Of a stretch of 64,000 nucleotides of DNA, positions 46,401 to 57,335 are shown piece by piece (within the stretch, counting starts at the first letter, position 1; every line of letters begins with the position of its first letter). The DNA lies in assembly GCA_016800925.1 (NCBI GenBank), contig JABCPU010000110.1, positions 1-64,000 of the forward strand, given 5' to 3'. The notes under the pieces were generated by a model. The model saw only the letters and a list, made by a program, of their open reading frames with translations, was not told where the DNA came from and ran no database searches. This DNA comes from Suillus spraguei (Eukaryota; Basidiomycota; Agaricomycetes; Boletales; Suillaceae). Both the position numbers and the translations under genes were made by a program.

Positions 46401-46664
46401 CATTGGCTTCGGGCAAAGGCACTACGGGATCGATGGATGGAAGAAATATCATTGGTGCAATCAGAGATGGATTGGACGTGCAACTTTTTCTTGTGGAAGG
46501 CAACCCAATGGGGTGCCCGGATGCAGGAATCATTGTTGAAACAACTTCCGGGTCATGCATGCTATGCCGGAAGGCAGTCTCAAATGTATTCCTTACTAGC
46601 TCAGGATGCACAGGCAGCATTTCAAGACCTGCAGCCCTCGTTGATTGATGGTGCACATGAATGA
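43500..46664 (+). CDS. KDZ-superfamily transposase, copy 2 (near-complete, with introns or frameshifts)
   Basis: The N-terminal CxC2-type cluster begins at about 43650 (CIICHQDGVYKCQDC, then CTGCC and FHWISQW). It is followed by FGVLDDFLLDN (about 44106), MNYYSKLQR, and ELMRVARQWRQLKTMKWHG (about 44288). The catalytic RNase H-like fold shows VMDGNFKAEH (about 44527, first Asp), LSDGLGFMVRKDRYNMH, CNNHQAVNQAN, GCFVPHSMVDFQKGER (about 44765), FYDINCQY (about 44938), GLWHVHGHQ, and IDGEIMETLWARLN (about 45118, acidic residues). The C-terminus has MEEISLVQSEMDWTCNFF (46437) and GHACYAGRQSQMYSLLA. Most blocks are joined by short gaps, some with GTGAGT...AG that look like introns. At least one break, near 44575, looks like a frameshift. 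Confidence 0.87.
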
Positions 46665-46835
46665 ATTTGTTTTGCTGATGAAACGCATATTTGACACCCA
46701 AACATTGAGTCCCAGGAATTGTCCAGGTCAGCCCATGTCGGAGTTTGAATCTCTAATCCATCCATCAGTGACTCATATCATCAGCTCTTCACCATCTGTC
46801 AGTGTCATTCCCAGCATCACACTCTTGCATTAGCC

Positions 46836-47637
46836 ATGCCTGAAACTCCTGCATCCACATCTGGCACTCCAAATACTGGACATCACTGGCAACCCATGAA
46901 GCTGAACCTTCAAGATATTTCTTGTACTTTGAATATGGCTGCATCGCGCATCCGCGCATGTATCTCTCAATATCAGATGGAGGCTGCTAACAACCCTCCC
47001 TCTTCTGCCCGGATCATGTTCTTTAAAGCCGGGTTGCAATGGGAGATCAATGTAAGTGACTGATTACCAGATGACTGGCTGACTTTTTTGGGCAATGCTG
47101 AGATTTCCAACAGACATTTGTTACGCCACTCCTGCAGTACTCAGCTGCAAGGAACATCGTTTCTGTTGTTCCAAGCCCGTCGCTCATGTCCTGACATTGT
47201 ATCCCATGCTCACCTGGAACACTGTTCCAGACCACATCTTTTCATCCCACCTATGTCAGTTTGATGATGTCGCAGCTCCGGGACATCCATCCCGGATTAT
47301 TCCCAGCTATGATACTCCATGGTGGATGGGACACACCGAAATTCCGAATGAACCATGGCAATGGGGTCAGATCATGAGGTCCTGTGTCGTTCACTACCAG
47401 CATTGGATGGAAAATGGAGTTGAGGATGATGGCTTGGTTCTTCCTGAGGAGGTAAATGACTCATCAGGCCCATCAGTGATGGGACTTAAGATGATTCGAG
47501 CACGCCTGGTAGCATTGATGGAGGAGCAAGATGAGGGTATCCATGAGAAGATGGCAGAGGTGAAGATGTACACTGACATGCTACAGAGATTGAAGAGAGG
47601 CAGGGGAGTGGAGTCCTCTTCACTGTGTTTAGATTAG
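46836..47637 (+). pseudogene. Second ORF of the KDZ-2 unit, unknown function
   Basis: Begins MPETPASTSGTPNTGHHW, continues through SSARIMFFKAGLQWEIN, then an apparent intron (47053-47110, GTAAGT...CAACAG). TFVTPLLQYSAARN follows, then a frame change. The last block (47200-47637) includes CQFDDVAAPGHPSRIIPSYD, WQWGQIMRSCVVHYQHWMEN, and a C-terminal helix MEEQDEGIHEKMAEV followed by a basic end. No known domain recognised. A homologous 3' fragment lies at 41020, so the ORF travels with KDZ units. Confidence 0.6.
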
Positions 47638-47689
47638 AATGGTCTTCATTTCATACATGATGTAAAATATTTTATTCCATCCAAATGAA

Positions 47690-49340
47690 TGTCTTGACTC
47701 CCGAATATTTTGTTCCGGATTTTGAGGACTGGATGTCAAGATCCGGATGTAGAGTCCTAAATCCCAAATGCTGAGTGGCGAATGCCCGAGTGCCATGGTA
47801 CTTAGAGTTTGGGACTCAATTCATGGGACTCGACTTCCGAATGGCAAGATTGCCTCACATATTTCTCAGTGGCGAGTCACGAATCTTAGGTACTGAACCC
47901 CGAACCCCACAATTGCGGACTACCGGATTTCATGGTTTGGGGTTCAGCAATCAAGGTTCGAGACAAATAGATATCTGTGCGACAGTGCGGGGTTCAGCAC
48001 TCAACATGTGTGGATCAATAACTTTCACATTAGTCTGAGTGCCGAGTGCCGAGTTCCGGGTTCTGGGGCTCGGCGGCATTTGGCACTTAACATGTGTGCA
48101 TCAATATTATTCACAATGTTGTGAGTGCCGAGTTCCAGCTGTCAGGGTCCGCGGTTGGGCACTCAACATATGTGGATCAATAACTTTCACATTATTCTGA
48201 GTGCCAAGTGCCGAGTTCCGGGTGCCGGGGCTCGGCAGTCGGCGTTCGGCACTTAACATGTGTGCATCCATATCATTCACAATGTTGTGAGTCCCAAGTC
48301 CCAAGTCCCGGCTGCCGGAGTTCGGGGTTCGGCACCCAACATGTGTGGATTATTCTGAGTGCCGAGTGCCGAGTTCCGGGTGCCGGGGCTTGGCAGTTGG
48401 CGTTCGGGACTTAACATGTGTGCATCCATATCATTCACAATGTTGTGAGTCCCAGTCCTGAGTCCAGCTGCCGGAGTTCGGGGTTCAGCACCCAACATGT
48501 GTGGATTATTCTGAGTGCCGAGTGCCGAGTTCCGGGTGCCGGGGCTCGGCAGTCGGCGTTCGGCACTTCACATGTGTGCATCAATATCATTCACAATGTT
48601 GTGTGTCCCGAGTCCCGAGTTCCGGCTGCCGGGGTTCGGGGTTTGGCACTTGATATGTGGGAATCAGTATCTTTCACATTGTTCTAAGTCCCGAGTCCCG
48701 ACTGCCGGCTGCCGGGGTTCGGGCTTCGGCCCTTAACATATGTGGCTTACTAAATTTCACATGATTCTGAGTGCCGAGTGCCGAGTTCCGGGTTCCAGGG
48801 TTCGGCATTCGGTGTTCGGCACTTTACATGTAGGAATCAATATCTTTCTCGTTGTTCTGAGTCCCAAGTCCCGACTGCTGGCTGCCGGGGTTCGGAGTTC
48901 AGCCCTCAACATGTGTGGATCAATGACTTGCACATTATTCTGAGTCCCGAGTCCTGAGTGCCGGCTGCCGGGGTTCGGAGTTCGTCATTTATGATATGTG
49001 AATTCACATCTTTCACATTGTTCTGAGTCCCGAGTCCCGAGTTCCGGCTGCCGGAGTTTGAGATTTGGCACTCACTATATGTGAATTCATATTTTTCACA
49101 TTGGTATCAGTCCTGAGTCCCGAGTGCCGGCTGCCGGGGTTCGGTGTTCGGCAGTCAAAATGTGTGGATCAAAGTCTGTTGCCTCACATTGTGCTGCCTC
49201 ACACTTTGCTGAGTCCCGAGTGTGAAGCCTGAATTCGGACTATCGATCATTCAGTCCCGAATTTCGAGGATCGAGTCCTGAGTCCCGAGATACACAGAGT
49301 TAGGGACTCAATTCATGGAACTCGACTTCCGACTTGAGTT
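47690..49340. repeat. Satellite array B between KDZ-2 and the TET/JBP gene
   Basis: Roughly 14 units of about 80-115 bp. CATGTGTGGATCAATA or CATGTGTGCATCAATA alternates with TTTCACATT, then with GAGTGCCGAGTGCCGAGTTC and CGGGTGCCGGGGCTCGGCA. A copy of GGGACTCAATTCATGG plus ACTCGACTTCCGA stands at each border (about 47810 and 49305). The TTGCCTCACATTTTTCTGAG phrase near 42836, left of KDZ-2, recurs near 47850 and 49190. Confidence 0.85.
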
Positions 49341-49426
49341 CCAGAACTGTTGATGCTCTCATTGGTACATGGTATTCGTGTGTTGCTACTAACATGGGTA
49401 ACAACTCTTTCAACTTCTTTGATCTT

Positions 49427-50732
49427 TCACACCGTGGTTAGTATGCGGCCTTCGACCATAGCCCATCCACATGAGGGAACCCCGGCATAAATGTGCACAG
49501 AATCCCTCATATACCATGCCCAAGCAATCCGATCCCCTTCCCCTCCATCAACCCCATGTCTCACAATTCTTCCCGAAAATGCAATCATACAGCCGGAATC
49601 ATACCTGAATTCCAGCTGAAGGCTTGGCATACTCATCCGAGCATTAGAATAGTTCCCCACGGTGGTGAGAATATCGAAGCATTCAGGAATCGATAAATGG
49701 TCTCGATGATTGGGGGTTTCCCGATTGGAAATGATGGAGAGGCTATTAAACACGGATGCCCAGTACTGCAGGGTCTCTGGCATCTGTGGCAGTTCCTTGC
49801 TCAGTGCCTTATCTCCGAGGTGTGACAAGGCTCGTAACCCTGCAAAATACTGCTGAGGATGCATGACCCTGAGTGCCGCCGATGCGATGGCTGCCGGCCT
49901 TGCAATAGCTTTCAGGATATTCTCAGAGGAGGGTCCCTTCAATGATGCGGATACCTCTGGATCTGACAGATTCTATGGGATTGGTGAGTTTGACTCCAGA
50001 AATCACCATCTCATCACATCCTACCTCGTGGCCCTGTTGAAACCATGCCGGAGATAAATTGATGCATTCAGGAGTTGACCCAACATTTTCTGAGCCCTGT
50101 TTGAACCATTCTTGATTATATCGCCAATTGCCATCAGCCTTTACACTTTTTCGAGGCTTGGACCCAGCAAATCGGTGGCCGCCCTGATTTCCTTCTGTAG
50201 GTACTATTTGATATTAAATATCCATTGAGTAACAATCTACACATTACGCACCTGGGTGGTCTCGGTCAGGGCGTCCGGAAGGTACCATGCGATGATGGTA
50301 CCGGAAACATCGATAATTGTGGCAGGTTTGTCCACCAACTTTGTGCCCTCATGGCCAGGAGGACACCTCTCAAGCAACTTCTCCTCTTTCTCCTCATTAT
50401 GCCCAGTGTTCTTTGGGGATATCAATTTGCTATATCTTGCAATATCAATCTGCATCTTAACTGTCATGAAGGAATTTGAATGATCAAACACATTTTCAAC
50501 ATCTGCAGGAAGACCCACTGGGATTTTTATATGCCTTTATGAGTACATCAGCCAAGCGATCGCACGCCATCACCAGATCAGTGTCCAGGTTCGGAGAAGG
50601 TATTACTGGTTCTCCTCCAGTCTTCTCTGCATTGAATTTTTGTTCGGTATATGCCCCTGCTTCATGAGTGATGGCCAGGGCCCAAGTGCACCAGATTTTT
50701 ATGTCACAAGTGAACATGGAAGAAGTGTTCAT
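49427..50732 (-). CDS. TET/JBP-family 2-oxoglutarate/Fe(II) dioxygenase
   Basis: Predicted nuclear DNA-base dioxygenase; family members oxidise 5-methylcytosine or thymine. Start ATG at 50732 (MNTSSMFT). KPATIIDVSGTIIAWYLPDAL lies at about 50265-50330. An intron of about 45 bp follows (near 50206-50253). Then comes WRYNQEWFKQGSENVG and INLSPAWFQQGHE, an intron 49973-50024, and the catalytic part ending at a TGA at 49427. The core carries the metal-binding H-x-D as PNHRD (His at 49706-49708), FRYDSGCMIAFSGRIVRHGV (distal His), and GDRIAWAWYMRDSVH with the 2-oxoglutarate-binding Arg. All four ligand positions are present. Frame slips at about 50519 and at the first intron junction are either assembly errors or inactivating. 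Confidence 0.82.
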
Positions 50733-50929
50733 GTTGCAAGTTGATATTGGGAAATCAGACGCTGAATGCTGGATGTCCAGACTTTGGTGTTAAAGGGGGT
50801 GGAGATAGCGAGGATCAGATAAGGGAACCTTGGATGATGTTGGCTTTCAAAGCTGTATTATCATCCATTGCTCAATGAAATACCAGATGATTGGAAGTGT
50901 GCTGGATATCTGATATTCATTTGTTGAGA

Positions 50930-51435
50930 CCCAGGTTCGGAACTCCAGAACTTGGTATGCTTCACTCAAATTTCAGGGGTCGGAACTGGGTGTCTCGTAT
51001 TGACTGAATTATGTGTCGAGACCCGGGTCTCGGAACTCGGAACTTGGTATGCTTCATCTGATTTTCGGGGGTCAGAACTGGGTGTCTTGTAGGGCAACAC
51101 AAGCCTCGCACCCCGCTTTCCACATTCTACAAGATAACCTAAGCACCATAAAGGCCATTTCAAGACATCACTTGCTGCTCCTGGAACTTGGTATGCTTCA
51201 CTCAAATTTCGGGGGTCGGAACTGGGTGTCTCATATTGACTGAATTATGTGTCGAGACCCGGGTCTCGGAACTTGGAACTTGGTATGCTTCATCTGATTT
51301 TCGGGGGTCAGAGCTGGGTGTCTTGTAGGGCAACACAAGCCTCGCACCCCAGTTTCCACATTCTACAAGACAACCTAAGCGTCGTCATAAAAGGCCATGT
51401 CAAGACAGCACCTGCTGCTCCGGGAACTCAGTAAC
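50930..51435. repeat. Tandem repeat with GAGACCCGGGTCTC palindromes
   Basis: Two full units about 236 bp apart (palindrome at about 51017 and 51253) plus a partial one. Each contains GAACTTGGTATGCTTCA, GGGGGTCAGAACTGGGTGTC and a segment reading CACCCCGCTTTCCACATTCT. Confidence 0.8.
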
Positions 51436-51489
51436 TGTGATTTATTACCTCCTCTGATTCAGATGATATGCAACTCCCTCAGCTCCGTC

Positions 51490-52310
51490 ATGTCTACCAT
51501 TATCATACACATGGGCCCACCCGTCTATATTTTATACCACCCTTGGCCCACCCGTCTAATATAATATACTGTACAACACCCTCGGCCCACCCGTCTAATT
51601 TAATATGTGTCTGGGCCCACCCATGTATGTGATAACAAGTACCCTTCACATACCTGTCTATTTGATACACATCTACCTTGATACACCCATCTACATGATA
51701 TCCAACTACCTCGGCCCATCCATCTACCGGATATTCATGTACATCGGCCCACTCATCTACTCTACATATTCCTTGCATGGGCCCACCTGCTGTCATCGGG
51801 AATAATATTCCTCCCGGCCCATCCGTCATCAACGAGGATATTTATACCATGGGCCCATGGTCTGCTGGCCCGTATCATACGGGATATTATGCACGTCTGT
51901 TCACTCGTATAATATGGAGATAGTTCACTGTAATATGTGATATAACACTCTCGGCCCAACTGTCTAATATGTGTCTGGGCCCACCCATGTATGTGATAAC
52001 AAGTACCCTTCACATACCTGTCTACCTGATACACATCTACCTTGGTACATCCATCTACATAATATCTAACTACCTCAGCCCATCCGTCTACCAGATATTC
52101 ATGTACATTGGCCCACTCATCTACTCTACATATTCCTTGCATGGGCCCACCCACCATCATCGGGAATAATATTCCTCCCGGCCCATCCATCATGAACGAG
52201 GATATTTCTACCATGGGCCCATGGTCCGCTGGCCTGTATCATACGGGATATTATGCACGTCTGCTCACTCATATAATATGGAGATAGTTCACTGTAATAT
52301 GTGACAGTGT
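51490..52310. repeat. Tandem duplication, unit about 366 bp, rich in GGGCCCA
   Basis: Two consecutive copies, for example GTCTGGGCCCACCCATGTAT at about 51608 and 51973, and ATATGGAGATAGTTCACTGT at about 51911 and 52277. Inside each copy, shorter GGCCCACYCRTCTA phrases repeat every 30-50 bp. Confidence 0.85.
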
Positions 52311-53210
52311 AGAGATTTTGGATTAGCGGGGCACTTTTCTGTGCTAAGTTGGTCTGCTTGCAGCCTTCTTACAGTTGCCATCTTATCCTTCGGGATAATT
52401 TCTCGGGCAGCTTTCAGCTGTTCTTAGCACTGTCATACATCGAACTTCCAGGGTATTAGCTCATCCTGGAAACTGCTGGTACTTCTTCAGCCACTCTTGG
52501 CAATATTTGTTTGGACCTTTGGTATGTGATATTTTGCTGTATATATATATAATATGATGGCTTATCTTTGACACAGTGGAACTACGACTGTTGGAAATTT
52601 AGTTCTTCTCTCTCTTTGTTTCATATATCTTCTCCAATGTATGTGGTTATTGACATATTTATTTATTTTGACTAATATTTATTCTTGATAGGAATCCCTC
52701 CACTCCTCCTACCTCTCCTCAGCAGGCACAGGCTGCTGCACATCAGGCTGAGAGGAATCAGCAAAATATTGGCTCCCCTGCTACACATCACCATCCTGCT
52801 CCTATAGCTCAACCATTAGAAAATGCTGCTCAAATGGTAGGAATTAATTTTCTGATTTTCATGAGACATGTTCTGATGTGTTCATAGAATATTCCTCGGA
52901 TCTTGGGAAATTTGAACCATGGTCCAATTCCCATGCAAAGGTTTCCTAATATGCCACATCATGTTATCGAGCATCATGAGGCTCAACGTATATGGCGTCT
53001 ACAACACCAACCACCACTACCTGGGCCACCTGTTCCTGCTCCAGCCTTAGGGCCACCCTTTGGTTATATTCCTCCACCAGCTGCACTTCAGAATGAGTAT
53101 GAACGTCGTATGGCAAATGTTGCTGCTGCTACAATAAATAGTCATGAAGCATGGTGTGCTGCAAGGAGAAGGCGTAACAATCCTCAACAACAGCCAGCAC
53201 CAGCACCTTC

Positions 53211-53249
53211 TGCTCCTGCCCCTGCCCTGCCCCTGCCCCTGCCCCTGCC

Positions 53250-53339
<90 letters not shown>
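53211..53339 (+). repeat. (CCTGCY)n hexanucleotide microsatellite
   Basis: About 21 units, first CCTGCC then CCTGCT. In the frame that leads into NNNLAAFHFLQQQAA downstream it encodes alternating Pro and Ala. An irregular CCTGCCCTGCCCC at 53221-53233 shifts it to poly-Leu. Confidence 0.9.
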
Positions 53340-54107
53340 GCTCAGAATAATAACTTAGCAGCCTTTCATTTCCTACAGCAGCAAGCTGCACAGGGACATA
53401 ACATACAGCAGCAGCTAGCTGAAATGGTTGCTAGACATGCTGAGGATTATCGCCGTGAATGGCAGCAGGAACAGGCAGCTGAACAGATGAATAGACAGAA
53501 CTATGACCATTACATGCATGGTCCTATTCATTATGAGGGTGCAGTTGGTCCTCACAATTTCAACAATCCCCATCAATACTTTGCACATCATCCTGCACCA
53601 CCTTTACATGCACTACCTCAACCTGATTATCAACAATTCAATGTTCAGTTTCAGCATGATTTACAGCAGGAACAGATTAGGGATGACTTGCTTAATAGAC
53701 AAGCACAGGAGGCATTGCACCAGCAACAGATCCAGCAGCAACTCCAGCAGCAGGAAGCTGAGCAAATGCATAGGCAAGCCCAGGAGGAGCAAGATGTCAT
53801 TCACTTGCAGGAGCAGCAAAATAGACAAGCTCAGGATATTCTACGAGCAGGTCAACAGGAAGAGGAGCATTTCAATAGTCAAACTCAGGATCGTCAGCGA
53901 GCAGGTCAACAGGAAGAGGAGCATTTCAATAGTCAAACTCAGGATCGTCAGCGAGCAGGTCAACAGGAGGAGGCCCGCCACAACCATGAGCAGCAGAGAG
54001 TTCATGAGGAGCAGGAGCGTCTTGAGGAGGCACTACATGAATATAATGTCCCAATATCTCAAGAGCAACATGCAGATGATGAAGAGAGAAGGAGAATCCA
54101 GCAGCAG

Positions 54108-54876
54108 TGTCATATACCATACTTCTAATCTCAGATCCGACCATATCCGATCAGATCCGATCGATTCCATATCCGTCCAGTCCACAGATCCTGTCCGGAC
54201 CACCCATCCGAATGTACTCACTTCTCGCACCTTAACTCCCTTGTGTATATCTGCGTCTATCTCCTTTCGTCATTCCTCCTGTTTCCGGTATTCCGGCTGT
54301 TTATATTTCCATCCTGTGTTACTGATCTGTTTCCTGTGTTCATTTCCGATTCATGCTTACTGATCCACTGTGCATTAACTAATAGACTTCCGTTACACTT
54401 CGTACATAGCCCTTGGTCCCCGACTTGCTGATTATCCGTCTTAGATACTTACAGTATATAAACCACTTGTAGATCTCTGTAGAACCTTAGTTCGAATATC
54501 ATCTTAGATTTTACTCATTCTGTTTCCTCTGGACTTAAGCCACTTTCTGCTTTAAGTCACCTTCCAAGACTTAGGATTGATTCCTATAGTCTATATCTCC
54601 GACTCTATCTTCGGATAGTCTATCTCTGTTAGTTTCTAGTTAGGAACTCGTTCCGAAACTAGTCTTAATCTCTGTCCTCTCCTTACATTCCGAATAACCT
54701 TCGGATGTATCATATCCGACACCTTCGGACACCCGGATCCGTCACGCAACTCCTTCCGGGTCTTCGGACGAATAACTCCTCCCTGAAATAAGGGGCATTA
54801 CTCGAGAAAGGGGCACAGTGCACGAACTGAGGCCAAAGCCCTTCGGATCTCTCTACCCCTGAGTACGGTCTTAACA
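54108..54876 (+). mobile_element. Solo LTR of a second LTR-retrotransposon family
   Basis: 769 bp starting TGTCATATACC and ending GTCTTAACA, with the duplication AGCAG on both sides (54103-54107 and 54877-54881). Contains a cluster of TCCGAT words (54125-54170). A TATA-like TATATAAACC (about 54456) is a candidate promoter. Not related to the 474-bp LTR family. Orientation is inferred from the TATA box. Confidence 0.85.
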
Positions 54877-55084
54877 AGCAGGAACAACACCAGGAGCATG
54901 AAGAGGAGGACAACCAGCATATTAATCAGGTCATTCCTATTCCTGATGGAGCCCAACCATATACAGAACCAGCCAACCGTCATACTCTTGGTCCCCTTAA
55001 TGTGGAGTGTCCCAAATGTCATGCACTTCACTTTGCATATGAAAGACTCTCCAACTCCTCTTTGCAAAACCCTCGCTTTGGTAT

Positions 55085-57285
55085 GTGCTGCTTGCAGGGC
55101 CAAGTCAGCCTTCCCCATTTCCAGCATGGCCACCTGAGCTGGAGCAGGCATATAGAGACAGAACATTTGTGTCAAAAATTCGCCAATACAACAGTGCTCT
55201 TGCATTTACCTCTGTTGGTGTCAACATTGAGGATTGTGCTGTTCAAAGATCTGGCCCAAATGCTTTTTGTATCCATGGCTCTCTCCATCACCTCATGGGC
55301 AGTCTTCTACCTCCAGAGGGTGTCCAGCCTTCATATGCACAACTTTATATATATGACTCTGAAGAAGCCACCAACATCCACACCACCCGTCCTGGAAATG
55401 AAGGTCTCGATCGTCAGATTCTCAGAGATCTGCATGATATGTTGCATCAAAAACACCCCTATGCTGCTGTCTACAAGCAAGCCTATCAAATCATGCAAGA
55501 GAAGCCTCCAGAGGAGCAGACAGATGTTTCTGTGCATATTCACTTCCTGCCAGGCACAGATGGTTGAAGATACAACCTTCCCACTGCCAATGAAATTGCT
55601 GCAGCTCTTCCTGGAGATGGATCTGAGGAGGTGTCTCATGAACGCGACATCATTTTATATTATCAAAATGGTCGACTTAGGCGCATCAGTCAACTCAACC
55701 ATGCATATGCCTGTCTTCATTATGTCCTTCTCTTTCCTAATGGAGAGGATGGCTGGGACCTCTACATTGATATGATCATTCCTCAGGGTGGACGTGCACG
55801 TGCCAAAAAAGTGACTCAGCTGCTGTATTATGCCTTTCATCTTCATCCCCGTCCAGCTCGCATTGACCACAACAACATCTTTTGTGGTGGAAGGCTGTTC
55901 CAGCAGTATGTTGTTAATGCTTGGGCTTCCATTGAGCAGAGCAGACTCAACTGGATAAGAAACAACCAGAAGAAGATCAGGGCTGACTGCTACCAAGGCC
56001 TCACAGACAATATTCTCAATGATGGAGTGGGCAATTTGGCTGAGACAGGTCATGCTATAATCCTTCCCTCCTCTCATTCTGGAAGCCCTCGCTATATGCA
56101 GCAGCTACTGCAGGACTCCTTGGCCATCTGCCATGCCTGCAAGAAACCTGATCTCTTCCTGACAATGACTGCCAATGGGAACTGGCCTGAGATTACTGAG
56201 AATCTCCTTCCAGATAAAGTGACATATGGATGCATTATTATGACTTGATTCTGACAAATTTTCTTATGTAGGTCAAACTCCTGTGGACCGTCCAGACTTG
56301 GTGGCTCGCATATTCTATCAAAAGCAGCAGGCTCTGCTGAAGAAAGTTCACAAAGGCTACTATGGCAAGGTTGCAGGATTGGTGTACACTATTGAATATC
56401 AAAAGCGTGGTCTGCCTCACATGCACCTTCTCATCTTCCTGGATCCAGACCACAAGATTCGTACTGTGGAACAAATAGACTCCTTCATCTCTGCCCAGAT
56501 CCCTGACAGAAATGTCCATCCCCAACTCTATGAGGCTGTAGAGAAATACATGCTTCATGGCCCCTGCTCTCCAGAACATTGCTTGGAGAATGGACGTTGC
56601 AAAAAGCACTTTCCAAAGTCTTTCTGTGCCCAGACATTGATGAGGAAGGATGGCTATCCAGAGTATGCAAGACCTGACAATGGTCGCACTGTCCAGAAGA
56701 ATAACACTGTCTTCACCAACAAAGATGTTGTTCCTCACCCTCCATAACTCCTGGTGGAATTCAACTGCCACATAAATCTTGAAGTCTGCGCTTCCATCAA
56801 GTCTGTGAAATACATCCACAAGTACATCTACAAGGGAAATTACCGTGCCACTTTGGAGATGCCAGGACCAGTGGATGAGGTCAAAACCTACCTTGACTCC
56901 AAATACATCAGCTCCACTGAGGCTACATGGCACATCTTTGAGTTTGGAATGCACCTTGAATGGCCCTCTGTCTACTGTCTGCCAGTCCACCTTCCAAATG
57001 AACACATGGTGTTTTATGATCCTGAGGATGATGCCCAGGATGTTCTTGAGCATGCAGCAATCAAGGAGACTTGCCTTACTGGATGGTTCAAAGCCAACGC
57101 CAACAATGTCTTGGTGGCAGCTGAAGCCCATGATCACCTCTACCAGGACTTTCCCTCAAAATTTGTATGGAACAAGACCGCATGGAAGGTACGACAACGT
57201 GGAATGGCCATTGGAAGGATGTACTCTGCTGCACCTGGATCTGGAGAGCGCTTCTACCTGAGATTGCTTCTGACTGTAGTAAAAG
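55085..57285 (+). pseudogene. Helitron Rep (HUH endonuclease) part
   Basis: 55085-56230 is the Helitron-like N domain, with a TGA at 55565-55567 where CGA would fit (DG-R-RYNLP). A splice donor is apparently changed at about 56207 (CCAG/ATAAAG). From 56277 it reads TPVDRPDLVARIF, and then the HUH motif RGLPHMHLLIFL with His at 56418 and 56424. The two-Tyr motif K-Y-I-H-K-Y-I-Y-K-G lies at 56808-56837. A TAA at 56745-56747 sits just before LLVEFNCHIN. Rep nicks and joins DNA ends in rolling-circle transposition. The intron 57286-57335 (GTATGA...TCAAG) is clean and restores the frame. Confidence 0.87.
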
Positions 57286-57335
57286 GTATGATGCTCATGT
57301 CAATTTTTATCAATCAAACTCACAATATATTCAAG

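Larger units (their letters stand above)
52692..55116 (+). pseudogene. Helitron protein N-terminal region, Gln/Pro-Ala-rich, split by a solo LTR
   Basis: An exon begins at an acceptor at 52691, and an intron lies at 52837-52887 (GTAGGA...CATAG). The text is rich in Gln, His and Pro, with a (CCTGCY)n run at 53211-53339 that would encode Pro-Ala repeats if the frame were kept. From 53424 to 54107 it reads Gln/Glu-rich coiled-coil-like sequence with three repeats of RAGQQEEEHFNSQTQDRQ. After the solo LTR, at 54877, the frame resumes with EQHQEHEEE, then HTLGPLNVECPKCHALHF, and NPRFGMCC. A missing C at 55113-55116 shifts the frame before SPFPAWPPELEQ. Confidence 0.75.

Noticed and set aside
47690..49340. 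Possible telomeric or subtelomeric repeat
   Set aside because: Units are long (80-115 bp) and G-rich in patches, not short TTAGGG-type repeats. Genes continue on both sides.
52903..53358. Poly-Leu tail in a 151-codon frame
   Set aside because: An out-of-frame reading of the CCTGCY microsatellite. The frame that continues downstream gives Pro-Ala.
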